Positions 16,274-25,138 are shown, counted from the first letter of the stretch. The stretch: 64,000 bases of DNA from JAHEJA01 sp965657215 (GCA_965657215.1 CBFHNR010000003.1:1-64000); one strand, 5' to 3'. Made by a program: numbers and translations. The notes: generated by a model not told the origin, from the letters alone.

Positions 16274-17383
16274 TTAGCTCAGATGTGGGAAGTAATCTTC
16301 GCATGTACCTTCGCGGTAGACATCCGCCGTGCAGCAATGCAATCCACCGCCAAAGGCATAAGCATCGCGAAGGTCAACTTCGACAACTTCCATGCCGAGC
16401 TTGTCCATTTGCTCGGCTTGATAGACCTCGGATTTTTCCACGCAAACCGTTTTTGGATCAAGCACAAGAACATTCATGCTGAGCCAAACAGAGGAATAAC
16501 ACAAGGCAGGCGGAGCATTATGCGCAGGTTGCGCTGCATCCACGATCTCCCATCCATTGTCATTAAACATCTTGCGCTGATCTTCGGGCAAGCGGCGCTG
16601 CGGGTTGTTTAGGATTAACCCCGGGCGCAGCGGCGTAAAGGTTGCATCGATGTGAATAGGATAGGGATCGCCTGGGAAATTCACTGTATGAACGCGATGA
16701 TCTGGGAAGTGACGGCGCAGCCATTCGATCCCTTTTAGGTTCGTGGTGAATCCGTGTTGAACAACCAAATCCTTGCCAAAGCGCAAAACATCAGCGGCAT
16801 CAAACAGAGGCTCTTCTTCGGTTGTGACAAAGAATTTTTCAGCCGCCCACTGCAATCGCTTTGCATCTCCAATTTTTTCCGAAAGGTAATCGGGATGATA
16901 ATCCGCATCTGTGAGCCGCGGCTTGGGCGCGGCTTCGTGGCGGAAGTTGGGGTCTTCGTTCCAATACTGCTGCATCAAAGGACGATAGCAGAGGTATTCA
17001 AACCAACGACACCGATACGACATTGTTGCCTCTAGGATTTCGTTGCCCACGGTCAATAAAACATCACGTGGCGGCATGCACCCAAACTGGCTTTCTGTGT
17101 GGAAATCTGGCGTTGTCACAGGCTTGGAGAAATCTGTCGGTGTTGGACGATCCACTTTAACGCCGCGTTTTGCCAACATGTCGGCAAAATTGTCCAATAG
17201 CTCATTGGCACGATCAATCGTTTCTTGCGGACGACGTCCCCATTGGCCGCGCATATCGCTGTCTTCGGGGACTTTGGCATCCAAAGCGGGTTCTTCGGGG
17301 GGGATGTGACAATCATCGGCGCGACCGACGATCACGTGTTTTAATGGATCCCATTCATTCCAGCTGTTTACAATCGTGCTCAC
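16274..17383 (-). CDS. Glycine amidinotransferase-like enzyme
   Basis: A 369-residue member of the amidinotransferase (AGAT/ADI, pentein fold) family. Visible features are WDPLKHVIVGRADD at the N-terminus, the His-Asp pair in PIHIDATFTPLRPG, and the catalytic cysteine in FGGGLHCCTADV near the C-terminus. Length and these motifs match bacterial L-arginine:glycine amidinotransferase-type proteins, which transfer the amidino group of arginine to an amine acceptor such as glycine, giving ornithine and guanidinoacetate. Acceptor specificity is uncertain; inosamine-phosphate and other amines are used by relatives. Confidence 0.82.
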   Translation of the reverse strand: MSTIVNSWNEWDPLKHVIVGRADDCHIPPEEPALDAKVPEDSDMRGQWGRRPQETIDRANELLDNFADMLAKRGVKVDRPTPTDFSKPVTTPDFHTESQFGCMPPRDVLLTVGNEILEATMSYRCRWFEYLCYRPLMQQYWNEDPNFRHEAAPKPRLTDADYHPDYLSEKIGDAKRLQWAAEKFFVTTEEEPLFDAADVLRFGKDLVVQHGFTTNLKGIEWLRRHFPDHRVHTVNFPGDPYPIHIDATFTPLRPGLILNNPQRRLPEDQRKMFNDNGWEIVDAAQPAHNAPPALCYSSVWLSMNVLVLDPKTVCVEKSEVYQAEQMDKLGMEVVEVDLRDAYAFGGGLHCCTADVYREGTCEDYFPHLS

Positions 17384-17482
17384 AGGCGACTCCTTTGATC
17401 AATTTCGGGAAATGTTGCGCAATTATGCGCCTGTGCCAATTCTAAAACCGACATAAGGGTAATGTTTACGCAACGTTAAATG

Positions 17483-17502
17483 GCGCAGCCGCTTAGCTGC
17501 GC
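17483..17502 (-). terminator. Hairpin overlapping the metG stop codon
   Basis: GCGCAGC and GCTGCGC form a 7-base-pair stem across the metG stop. On the minus strand it is followed by CATTTAACG rather than a clear T run, so it is a weak or Rho-assisted terminator candidate. Confidence 0.35.
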
Positions 17503-19205
17503 GTGCCTGCAAATTTTTCTTGCCATTCATCACGTTCGTCATCCGTGATCTTGCGGAATGTGACGTCTGGAACCGTGAATTCATGACCAACAGGCAGAGC
17601 CGTCAGCGCGGCGGTGATATCACTAGGCCAATCGGCGTTGTCCGTTTGCATAGCGGCCATCAAATCATCCGCAGCATTGGGGATGAAGGGGCGAGAGAGC
17701 ACCGCATAAAACCGAATTAGGTTGAGAGCGAGACGCACCTGAGCCGCAGCTTGATCTGGATTTTCCTTAAACGTCGACCATGGGGCCGCTGATTGAAGGT
17801 ACTCATTCCCCGCAACCCAAATTGCACGCAACTCGGCCGCTGATTTGCGCACCTCCATTGCTTCCATATGGGTTTCATAGGCTTTGAGACGTTTTTCCAA
17901 ATCCGCGATTAGGGATTTTTCAGTATCCCCCCATTCGCCACCGTCTGGCACGGCTTCACCAAATTTAGAACGACAGAATTTCGTAATACGACTTACAAAA
18001 TTGCCGAGAACATCAGCGAGGTCTTTGTTCACGGAGGATTGGAAATTATCCCATGTGAATTCAGAATCTGAGCTTTCTGGCGCATGGCTTAGCAGCCACC
18101 ATCGCCAATAATCCGCAGGCAAAATGTCCAATGCCTGATCCATGAAGACACCACGGCCGCGTGATGTACTAAACTGACCGCCATCATAGTTTAAGTAATT
18201 GAATGATTTGATGTAATCGACCAATTTCCACGGCTCATTTGATCCCAGAATTGTCGCAGGGAAAGAAAGCGTGTGGAAGGGGACGTTATCTTTGCCCATG
18301 AACTGCGTATAGCGAACATCTTCGGCGCCTTTGTCAGTGCGCCACCAGCGTTCCCAATTGTCGCCCTTGCCTGCATCGACCCATTCCTGAGAGGCGGCGA
18401 TATATTCAATGGGGGCATCGAACCAAACATAGAAAACTTTGCCTTCCATGCCGGGCCACTCTGCTTCGCCATTTTTGACGGGAATTCCCCAATCCAAATC
18501 GCGCGTAATGCCGCGATCCTGAAGACCATCGCCATCATTGAGCCATTTCTTAGCAATTGAGGTTGTCAAAATTGGCCAATCAGTTTTGCTATCGATCCAC
18601 GATTGCAGTTTGTCGCGCATGTTTGATTGACGCAAATAGAGGTGTTTGGTGTCGCGCTGTTCTAGATCCGTTGCGCCAGACACAGTTGAGCGCGGATTGA
18701 TCAAATCCGTTGGATCAAGTTGTTTGGTGCAGTTATCACATTGATCCCCACGCGCATCTTCAAACCCACAATTCGGGCAGGTGCCTTCGATGTAGCGATC
18801 TGGCAAATAGCGCCCGTCGGTTGGGGAGTACATCTGCGTTTCGCTGACTTCTTTGATGAGGCCCTCTTTGGCAAGCTGTCCTGCAAAATGCTGTGTTAGC
18901 TTGTGGTTTTGTGGGCTGGAAGAGCGACCGAAATGATCAAACGACAGACCAAATCCATCTGCAATTTTTGCCTGTACCTCATGCATTTGAGCGCAATATT
19001 CTGCGACAGGCATGCCTGCTTTGGCGGCGGCCAATTCGGCGGGCGTGCCATGTTCGTCCGTTGCGCAGATAAACAGCACTTCGTTGCCACGCGCCCGTTG
19101 AAAGCGGGCAAATAGATCCGCGGGAAGCTGGCTTCCGACCAAGTTTCCAAGGTGCTTGATTCCATTGATATAAGGAATGGCCGAAGTAATGAGATGTCGT
19201 GTCAT
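17493..19205 (-). CDS. metG: Methionyl-tRNA synthetase
   Basis: A 570-residue class I tRNA synthetase charging tRNA-Met. The HIGH-like signature is in PYINGIKHLGNLVGS near residue 12. A zinc knuckle lies at CPNCGFEDARGDQCDNC, near residues 143-159. The KMSKS-position loop reads GGQFSTSRGRG, and the anticodon-binding helical domain follows. There is no C-terminal EMAP/tRNA-binding extension. The ATG at 19205 has no strong Shine-Dalgarno. Upstream 19206-19333 holds a terminator for the MFS gene and a dispersed intergenic motif. Confidence 0.95.
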   Translation of the reverse strand: MTRHLITSAIPYINGIKHLGNLVGSQLPADLFARFQRARGNEVLFICATDEHGTPAELAAAKAGMPVAEYCAQMHEVQAKIADGFGLSFDHFGRSSSPQNHKLTQHFAGQLAKEGLIKEVSETQMYSPTDGRYLPDRYIEGTCPNCGFEDARGDQCDNCTKQLDPTDLINPRSTVSGATDLEQRDTKHLYLRQSNMRDKLQSWIDSKTDWPILTTSIAKKWLNDGDGLQDRGITRDLDWGIPVKNGEAEWPGMEGKVFYVWFDAPIEYIAASQEWVDAGKGDNWERWWRTDKGAEDVRYTQFMGKDNVPFHTLSFPATILGSNEPWKLVDYIKSFNYLNYDGGQFSTSRGRGVFMDQALDILPADYWRWWLLSHAPESSDSEFTWDNFQSSVNKDLADVLGNFVSRITKFCRSKFGEAVPDGGEWGDTEKSLIADLEKRLKAYETHMEAMEVRKSAAELRAIWVAGNEYLQSAAPWSTFKENPDQAAAQVRLALNLIRFYAVLSRPFIPNAADDLMAAMQTDNADWPSDITAALTALPVGHEFTVPDVTFRKITDDERDEWQEKFAGTRS

Positions 19206-19260
19206 GCCGCAATCCGTGAGGTTAAAGTTGAACGTTCTCTAACCTAGTTTTTGTTTGGGG

Positions 19261-19283
19261 AAAAGGGGGCTTGCCGCCCCCTT
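19261..19283 (-). terminator. Terminator downstream of the MFS gene
   Basis: AAGGGGGC (19263-19270) pairs with GCCCCCTT (19276-19283) around loop TTGCC. Read on the minus strand the stem ends in TTTT followed by CCCC. It lies about 50 bases after the MFS stop and before metG, separating the two transcripts. Confidence 0.65.
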
Positions 19284-19300
19284 CTTGGCTCTTGGCCAAT

Positions 19301-19332
19301 TCATCCCCGCGAGTATTTTTGCAAAGATGAAA
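19301..19332 (+). repeat. Candidate dispersed intergenic motif, copy 1
   Basis: CCCCGCGA followed by GTATTTTTGCAAAGATGA lies immediately downstream of the MFS stop. A related sequence is on the opposite strand at 44786-44819. From memory, variants of this motif recur in Rhodobacteraceae intergenic regions; function unknown. Confidence 0.35.
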
Positions 19333-19333
19333 T

Positions 19334-20557
19334 TTATTTGCGCTCTCTTGAGCGTGAAAGCAAACGTCCAATCGTGAAGGACGTGCGCGGGGCATAGACA
19401 TAGGCTGTGCGATTTTCGCTTGTTTTGCCGACACGCATCCGTCTGAGACCAAAAACAATAAGGACAGCATGTCCAACGGCGATCATCATAAAGAGCGCAG
19501 AGGGGCCGTAAGCATTCATCAGTTTTGATGCGACATAGGGCGCGGCAATGGCCCCTAGCGCATAGAAAAACATCAAGGCAGCAGAGAGTTCGACGCGCTC
19601 ATCGCTTGAGGCAAAGTCATGCGCGTGTGCGGCGGCCACAGAATAAATAGGGAAGGTGGTTAGCCCAAAGAAGCCAGCCAAAAGAAAGACAGTTGTTGTG
19701 TCTGTTGTTGGGATGCTGCTGGTTAGGGCGCAGCTGAGGATCGCCGCGATTGAGAGCCCAATGAGCACCCAGCGGCGATCATAGCGGTCGGCAAGCCAGC
19801 CTGCGGGATATTGTGCGAGAGCGCCGCCTAGTACGAAAGCCGCAAGGAAATAGGCGATTTGTTCGGTCATGAGTCCGACCCCTTGGCCATAGACGGGGCC
19901 AACCATGCGAAATGAGGCGCTTGAAAGGGCGGCGACGATTACGGCGGCGGCGGCAAGGGGAGAGCGCCGCACCGCAAGCATAGGGCGGAGACGGGGGGCC
20001 GTTGGCGTTGAGGGCTGTTTCACGGTGGTTAAGGTGAGTGGAATAAGTGTGGCACAACACAAGAGAGCCAAGATGTTGTAAGAGACGTAGCTTGCGGGGG
20101 CGAGAACGCCAATCATGAGCTGTGCGATGAGAGAGGCGCTCATATCGACCACGCGGTAGATGCCCATCGCGCGGCCTCGCGTTTCATTGGTGACTTTGGC
20201 CTGAAGCCAAGCTTCGATGACCGTATAGCACCCTGCCACACAGAGGCCAGATGCGACGCGCATGATCGCCCAAGCATATGGGTCGATAATGAGCATATGG
20301 GCGATTAAGCTGATCGCGCCTGCAGCGGTAAAGGCGGCAAAGGCGCGGGAATGTCCCACGCTTCCCATGAGGCGAGGCGCCCACCAACATCCGATAAAGA
20401 AGCCGATGAAATGGGAGGATCCTAAGAGGCCGATTTGTTCCGTTGTAAAGTTGAGTTCAAAGCCAGAGAGCGCATCAAGGGGGCCAACGCCACCAGTGGC
20501 AAGCTGCAAAAGCGTGACGGATAAAAATAAGGCCGCAAAGGAAATAAGAACGCGCAT
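19334..20557 (-). CDS. MFS transporter, YcaD-like
   Basis: A 407-residue, 12-segment major facilitator. The loop between helices 2 and 3 and the one between helices 8 and 9 (AGWLADRYDRRWVLIG) carry the MFS signature. Overall pattern (short loops, FTTEQIGLLGSSHFIGFF near the N-terminus) resembles YcaD-type transporters of unknown substrate. It follows imuA by 32 bases on the same strand and may share its SOS-controlled transcript. Confidence 0.85.
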   Translation of the reverse strand: MRVLISFAALFLSVTLLQLATGGVGPLDALSGFELNFTTEQIGLLGSSHFIGFFIGCWWAPRLMGSVGHSRAFAAFTAAGAISLIAHMLIIDPYAWAIMRVASGLCVAGCYTVIEAWLQAKVTNETRGRAMGIYRVVDMSASLIAQLMIGVLAPASYVSYNILALLCCATLIPLTLTTVKQPSTPTAPRLRPMLAVRRSPLAAAAVIVAALSSASFRMVGPVYGQGVGLMTEQIAYFLAAFVLGGALAQYPAGWLADRYDRRWVLIGLSIAAILSCALTSSIPTTDTTTVFLLAGFFGLTTFPIYSVAAAHAHDFASSDERVELSAALMFFYALGAIAAPYVASKLMNAYGPSALFMMIAVGHAVLIVFGLRRMRVGKTSENRTAYVYAPRTSFTIGRLLSRSRERK

Positions 20558-20589
20558 GTGGGTTTGGTATGCCTGTCCTTGGGGAATGT

Positions 20590-21192
20590 CTAGTGAGTTG
20601 CCGACCTTTGAATGTCGCTTTGAACCTCAAAGGTTGTTGTGTCGGATTTTATGAGGGTCCAGTCTTGAGGTGGCGCGCCGCGTGCCTTGGTTCGGGAGAG
20701 GTGCCAGCTCTGTTGTGAGGGGCTGTGTTGTGGTGTCATATGCCAGCGCGTTTCGATCCCCTGTGCGCCCCCTGTTTGTGGCGTTAGCAACAGCCCAAGA
20801 GTGTTGCCGTGTTCCGCCGCTAGATGAAGGCGGCGTGTCGGGGTGAGAGCCGGATAGCTATCTAAATCAGCCACAACAAGGCGGGGGGCAGGGCTGCGGA
20901 GGGCTTCTTCCATGCTCCAAAGGGCATCTATATGGCGTTTTGCTGTGATGAAAATGAAATGGTGTGGCGATATAAGGCTTTGAAATCCTTGAGGGTTTAT
21001 ATGGTCACGGCGATGGGATAGTGAAATCCAGAACACAGGCCCTTGAGTTTTTTGGGCGACGAGCAGGGCAAAAAGATGTTTGGACACCCCGCTACATTCA
21101 TGAACGCGCGCGTCCTCTAAATCAGCCCCATCAAAGAGCTGAATAGAGCGCCGTTTGGGGCGTTGATGACGGGACAAAAGACTCAGGTTCAT
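20590..21192 (-). CDS. imuA: ImuA-like SOS mutagenesis protein
   Basis: A 200-residue protein with the RecA-like/SulA-like layout of ImuA: KRHIDALWSMEEALRSPA near residue 90-107, VVADLDSYPALTPTRRLHLA, then LGLLLTP and the C-terminal ETRWHMTP and WHLSRTKARGAPPQDW pattern. ImuA works with ImuB and the error-prone polymerase DnaE2 in damage-induced mutagenesis. Neither partner is adjacent here; an MFS gene follows instead. A LexA box lies 18 bases before the start codon, consistent with SOS induction. No full Walker A motif is visible. Confidence in the family is good, function by family only. Confidence 0.75.
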   Translation of the reverse strand: MNLSLLSRHQRPKRRSIQLFDGADLEDARVHECSGVSKHLFALLVAQKTQGPVFWISLSHRRDHINPQGFQSLISPHHFIFITAKRHIDALWSMEEALRSPAPRLVVADLDSYPALTPTRRLHLAAEHGNTLGLLLTPQTGGAQGIETRWHMTPQHSPSQQSWHLSRTKARGAPPQDWTLIKSDTTTFEVQSDIQRSATH

Positions 21193-21210
21193 GACCGCAT
21201 AATAACAAAT

Positions 21211-21225
21211 GTTCCTATTTTGTTC
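21211..21225. promoter_or_regulatory. LexA box (GTTC-N7-GTTC)
   Basis: GTTC at 21211-21214 and GTTC at 21222-21225 are separated by exactly seven bases (CTATTTT). GTTC-N7-GTTC is the established alphaproteobacterial LexA recognition sequence. It is placed 18 bases upstream of the imuA start, where bound LexA would block the promoter. Confidence 0.85.
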
Positions 21226-21516
21226 TATATCTTTGTGACGTATTAAAAAGCGTAATGAATCAAAGGTGTTGTGAGGTTGAGTTCACTCAAAGGCTTAGAA
21301 TTGCTTAATTTCTATTAACGATGGTTAACGAAAAATGACGACATTTCTAAGTAGAGAAGAGAAAACCCAATAGCCGTCAGAGTTTATCCCCCGCGCCTAA
21401 TAGTTAATGTGAGGATTGCTTAAGGGGGTATTAATCCGTGTGCGATTGCATTGCTGGTTGAACTTTTGGGAACGGTTCGATTTAGTGAAGCCAACAAAAC
21501 CACTGGAGGCAGCCAA
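21226..21516. other. Intergenic stretch imuA / aldo-keto reductase
   Basis: About 290 bases with no convincing gene on either strand. It holds two copies of ATTGCTTAA (21300-21308 and 21415-21423) and an AT-rich centre with TTAACGATGGTTAACG. The last 14 bases contain the CTGGAGG ribosome binding site of the aldo/keto reductase. The promoter of that gene must lie here, but no clear -35/-10 pair is visible. Confidence 0.5.
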
Positions 21517-22563
21517 ATGAAAATGAACCCAATGGGACAAAGCGGTGTGATGGTGTCCGAGCTTTGCCTTGGCACGATGACCTTTGGTACGCAAACAACC
21601 GAGGCCGACGGACATCAGCAGATGGACTTTGCACTGGATCATGGGATCAATTTTGTTGATACAGCGGAAATGTATCCCGTTAATCCGATTTCAAAGGAAA
21701 CCCTTGGGCGCACCGAAGAAATTATAGGCACGTGGAACCATGCCAACCCAAGCCGTCGAGGGGATTATGTGCTTGCCACGAAACACTCAGGCGAAGGGTT
21801 CAGCAATGCGCGAAACGGAGCCCCGATTTCATCCGCAACAATCCCAGAAACCATTGAAGGCAATCTAAGACGCCTCAAGACCGATTACATTGATTTGTAC
21901 CAATTCCACTGGCCAAATCGTGGATCTTATATGTTTCGCAAGAATTGGGAATTTGATCCATCGCATCAGAACAAGGCTGAGACGCTTGCCCATATGGAGG
22001 ACTGCTTAGAAGCGCTTCAGAAACAAGTGGATAAGGGGAATATTCGTTATTTCGGATTGTCGAACGAAAGCGCATGGGGGACGTCACAATGGCTCCGTCT
22101 TTCTGAGGATCGGGGCTGGCCGCGCGTGATGACGATGCAAAATGAATATTCATTGCTGTGCCGTCTCTATGATACGGATTTGGCGGAACTCAGCGTGAAT
22201 GAAGAGGTGGGTTTGATTGCCTTTTCACCTTTAGCCGCTGGGTTGTTGACAGGCAAATATCAAAACGGGGCCATTCCCGAAGGATCGCGGCGCTCATTGG
22301 TCGATAATCTCGGTGGACGCATGACAGATCGCATTTTGCCGGCTGTGGATGCCTATCTTGCGATTGCTGAGAAACACGGGATTGATCCGGTTCACATGGC
22401 TCTGGCCTGGTGTCGCACGCGTCCGTTTATGTGTTCTGCGATTTTTGGGGCAACGACGTTACCCCAACTTGAGCATGCTTTAAAATCCGTTGATGTGACC
22501 CTCAGCCAAGATTGTCTTGATGATATTTCAGCAGCCCATCGGGCGCATCCAATGCCCTATTAA
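21517..22563 (+). CDS. NADP(H)-dependent aldo/keto reductase (Tas-like)
   Basis: A 348-residue AKR. Visible are the N-terminal LCLGTMTFG, the catalytic Asp/Tyr pair in FVDTAEMYP, the His in YQFHWPNRG, and the C-terminal cofactor segment CSAIFGATTLPQL. ATG 21517 is chosen over an earlier in-frame start because it follows CTGGAGG. It reduces aldehydes or ketones; the insertion with MYPVNPISKETLGRTE resembles E. coli Tas. It is convergent with the XRE gene and the two stop codons overlap within TTAA. Confidence 0.88.
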   Translation: MKMNPMGQSGVMVSELCLGTMTFGTQTTEADGHQQMDFALDHGINFVDTAEMYPVNPISKETLGRTEEIIGTWNHANPSRRGDYVLATKHSGEGFSNARNGAPISSATIPETIEGNLRRLKTDYIDLYQFHWPNRGSYMFRKNWEFDPSHQNKAETLAHMEDCLEALQKQVDKGNIRYFGLSNESAWGTSQWLRLSEDRGWPRVMTMQNEYSLLCRLYDTDLAELSVNEEVGLIAFSPLAAGLLTGKYQNGAIPEGSRRSLVDNLGGRMTDRILPAVDAYLAIAEKHGIDPVHMALAWCRTRPFMCSAIFGATTLPQLEHALKSVDVTLSQDCLDDISAAHRAHPMPY

Positions 22564-23420
22564 TCCGCAAATGATTTCAGGGATTTAAGGTAGTCACTTA
22601 GATCGCGGGTGCCGATGTTTGCTTGGCGAACGAGGTTGTCGAAATGTTCGGTAAAGGCGGCAATACGTTCGCTGTCGCGAAAGGCGAGGTAATGTTGTCC
22701 GACATAAAGAACGGACAAGAGCGGGCCAAAAATCGTGACGGGCGAGGAATAAAGTTGATGCGCGTCAAAAAGATAGATGCGAACGCGCGGATAGAGTTGC
22801 TCACTGAGCTCCAAGAAACGATCCAGCTGAGCCAATCTCACCTCGAGGGGCAGGTCGCGATAATAGCCTTCGGCCGTGGCAAAACAGAGAAGTTCATGAA
22901 CGGGCATCGCAATTTCATAATCTGAATTGGAATTCGCCATCCAATTCAGTCGATCTCGCGAGGCACCGATGGCCTGTTGGGTGGTCTTGCCCAAATGCAC
23001 GGCATATTCCCATTCCAGTAATGCATCTGTTTTGAACATGTCTGGCAAGGTCGCTGGGACGTGGCGAATTTTATAGCCAGCGGCCTCTTTGTGCCATTGA
23101 AATATCTGTTCATCCACCATAGCACGCGGCGCGCGGGTCAGTTCGAGTGAGCTGGCCAAGAGGTCAGCGGCTCGTTCGGGTCGATCCGAGAGGCTAAGTA
23201 ACCAATCCGCGGACACCTTGAGAACAAAAGCACATTCACCAATCACTTGCGCATTCGGCAACCGCGCTCCGTCACCAGAGATGAGTTGCGAAATCGTTGA
23301 TCGATCAACGCCAATTTCGCGGGCAAGGGCGCTTTGGCTCATGTTGCAATCTGACATGGCTTGCAAAAGGCGGGTGCGAAAGTTCTCAGCTCTGATACGT
23401 TTGTCTATATTTGTCGGCAT
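22560..23420 (-). CDS. XRE-type HTH regulator with C-terminal sensing domain
   Basis: A 286-residue protein. An N-terminal lambda-repressor-like HTH (SQSALAREIGVDRSTISQLI, residues about 28-47) is followed by about 200 residues without a recognised motif. These are probably helical and rich in aromatic residues, resembling the regulator type found across Rhodobacteraceae. It is divergent from the fatty acid desaturase gene, with a dyad right before its start, so autoregulation and control of the desaturase are plausible. The effector is unknown. Confidence 0.75.
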   Translation of the reverse strand: MPTNIDKRIRAENFRTRLLQAMSDCNMSQSALAREIGVDRSTISQLISGDGARLPNAQVIGECAFVLKVSADWLLSLSDRPERAADLLASSLELTRAPRAMVDEQIFQWHKEAAGYKIRHVPATLPDMFKTDALLEWEYAVHLGKTTQQAIGASRDRLNWMANSNSDYEIAMPVHELLCFATAEGYYRDLPLEVRLAQLDRFLELSEQLYPRVRIYLFDAHQLYSSPVTIFGPLLSVLYVGQHYLAFRDSERIAAFTEHFDNLVRQANIGTRDLSDYLKSLKSFAD

Positions 23421-23424
23421 GTGT

Positions 23425-23436
23425 TGATAAATATCA
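23425..23436. promoter_or_regulatory. Short dyad before the XRE gene
   Basis: TGATA-AA-TATCA is a perfect 5-base inverted repeat 5-16 bases upstream of the XRE start, in the 105-base divergent region shared with the desaturase. Position suits an autoregulatory operator; the arms are short, so chance cannot be excluded. Confidence 0.35.
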
Positions 23437-23525
23437 CTATTGTTGCGTTCTGTTAATCATATCCTGAATTGGCAAGGAATGTAAATTGGGTCACATCCTC
23501 CTAAGTTAATCACGCAGGAGGAAAC

Positions 23526-24425
23526 ATGAAATCGCGGTTTGAATGGCCTACTTATCTATTAATCGCAATGACTTATGGTATTTTCGTCTTAGGTGCGCTG
23601 AGCGCCTCTTGGTCGCAAATATTGGCAATTATCCTACTTACAATCGCAGGGGTTTTGCACTCTTCGCTGAGCCATGAGGTGCTTCATGGACATCCAACGC
23701 GGTATGACTGGCTCAATGCGGTGTTTGTTATGCCAGCACTCACGCTGTTTGTGCCGTATTTCAGGTTTCGTGACACACATATTGCGCACCATCGGGATGA
23801 AAACCTCACGGACCCATATGATGATCCTGAAACAAATTTCCTTGATCCGGTCCAATGGCAAAAGCTATCGGCTTGGCGACAGCGGGTTTATCTTTGGAAC
23901 AACACTCTACTGGGGCGTATGGTCATTGGGCCGATCATTGGGCAGCTTGTCTTTATGCGCTCGGATATTCACGCCATTGCGGATGGTAGTGGTCGTATTG
24001 CCCTATCTTGGGTCGTTCATATTGCAAGTGTCGCGGTCATCCTCTGGGGTCTTTTGACCTTAACGGATGTCAGTCTCACGACCTATGTAATGGCGAGCTA
24101 CTTCGCCCTTAGTATCTTGAAAATACGGACGTTCTTAGAGCATCGTGCACATGAGGATGCGCCATCGCGGACAGTGGTAATTGAGGATCGTGGCCTATTT
24201 GCTTTGTTCTTTTTGAACAACAATTTTCACTCTGTTCACCATACCTATCCCAAGGTGCCATGGTATGAGCTTCCTGAGTTGTATGAGCGTACAAAGTCCG
24301 AAGTGATTGCGCGGAATGGAGGGTATGTTTACCGATCATATAAGGAAATTTTGGCCAAGTATTTCGTGCGGACGAAGGACCCTGTCCCCCATCCTTTGAT
24401 GACACATCCGACGTCGGACACTTAG
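23526..24425 (+). CDS. Fatty acid desaturase family protein
   Basis: A 299-residue membrane di-iron protein. Three histidine clusters are in place: HSSLSHEVLHGH (residues about 40-52), DTHIAHHRDE (about 86-95) and NNFHSVHHTYP (about 237-247). Four to five hydrophobic segments separate them. A strong AGGAGGAAAC site precedes the ATG. The family introduces double bonds or hydroxyl groups into acyl chains or related lipids at the cytoplasmic membrane face. Short length and the HSVHH box resemble the group that includes beta-carotene ketolase/alkane-type enzymes, so the lipid substrate is open. It ends tail-to-tail with the NUDIX gene (4-base overlap). Confidence 0.85.
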   Translation: MKSRFEWPTYLLIAMTYGIFVLGALSASWSQILAIILLTIAGVLHSSLSHEVLHGHPTRYDWLNAVFVMPALTLFVPYFRFRDTHIAHHRDENLTDPYDDPETNFLDPVQWQKLSAWRQRVYLWNNTLLGRMVIGPIIGQLVFMRSDIHAIADGSGRIALSWVVHIASVAVILWGLLTLTDVSLTTYVMASYFALSILKIRTFLEHRAHEDAPSRTVVIEDRGLFALFFLNNNFHSVHHTYPKVPWYELPELYERTKSEVIARNGGYVYRSYKEILAKYFVRTKDPVPHPLMTHPTSDT

Positions 24426-25132
24426 TCCATGGTGCGACTATCCCCATAAATACGCAAAAAGAGGCTTTCTTCGTCAGAGTTGCGGTAGAAGGGAATAGAG
24501 GTTGGGGCGGTCGTGTCATGTAGCCGCCTGATCACTTCGGCCAAGACAACTTCTGTGATAAAAGGCAAATCAAACTTGCGGACATCCTCGACAGGGATCC
24601 ATTGCAAATGCGAGAGCTCATCTGAGGCCGCTGAAAAATCGTCTAGGTCCGATCCGATCTGGTCCGCGTCCAAGAGGAAAAACCGTGCATCAAAGCGACG
24701 GGGGCGACCGGGTGGCGTGATTGCGCGAAACACAAATTGCAGAGCAGAGGCATCGGGGAGCCTGCCAGAAGCGGCAAAGCGAACCCAGTCTGAATGAATA
24801 GGGCTTGGCCAGTTGCCATCCTGTCCCAATATCAAGCCAGTTTCCTCAAATAATTCGCGGATTGCAGCCACACAAAGCGCATGGGTCAAATCCTCATCGC
24901 AATCTTTCAATAGCTTGGCAGTGCAGCTTTCCGAAATTGGGTTTGCAAGCGGGACATGTGCATCATTTTGATCAACCGCCCCGCCTGGAAACACGAATTT
25001 ATTGGGCATGAACGCAGCTTTTGATCCGCGTTGCCCCATTAAAACCTTTGGGGTGTCAAATCGATCTCGCACAACGATAATTGTGGCCGCATTTCGGATC
25101 GCTGTTTTGTCTAGTGTCATCATGAACCCCAT
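24422..25132 (-). CDS. NUDIX hydrolase
   Basis: A 236-residue hydrolase with the Nudix helix AAIRELFEETGLIL near residues 88-101 and the upstream GG of FVFPGGAVD. Members cleave nucleoside diphosphate-linked substrates using Mg. The start is uncertain: ATG 25132, 25123 or 25120 are in frame; none has a strong ribosome binding site. It follows the DUF983 gene by 6 bases and is probably co-transcribed with it. Confidence 0.85.
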   Translation of the reverse strand: MGFMMTLDKTAIRNAATIIVVRDRFDTPKVLMGQRGSKAAFMPNKFVFPGGAVDQNDAHVPLANPISESCTAKLLKDCDEDLTHALCVAAIRELFEETGLILGQDGNWPSPIHSDWVRFAASGRLPDASALQFVFRAITPPGRPRRFDARFFLLDADQIGSDLDDFSAASDELSHLQWIPVEDVRKFDLPFITEVVLAEVIRRLHDTTAPTSIPFYRNSDEESLFLRIYGDSRTMD

Positions 25133-25138
25133 TAGGGC

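Noticed and set aside
21312..21330. TTAA-N6-TTAA resembling a CtrA site
   Set aside because: CtrA sites need a 7-base spacer; here it is 6, and the gene next to it is not a cell-cycle gene.
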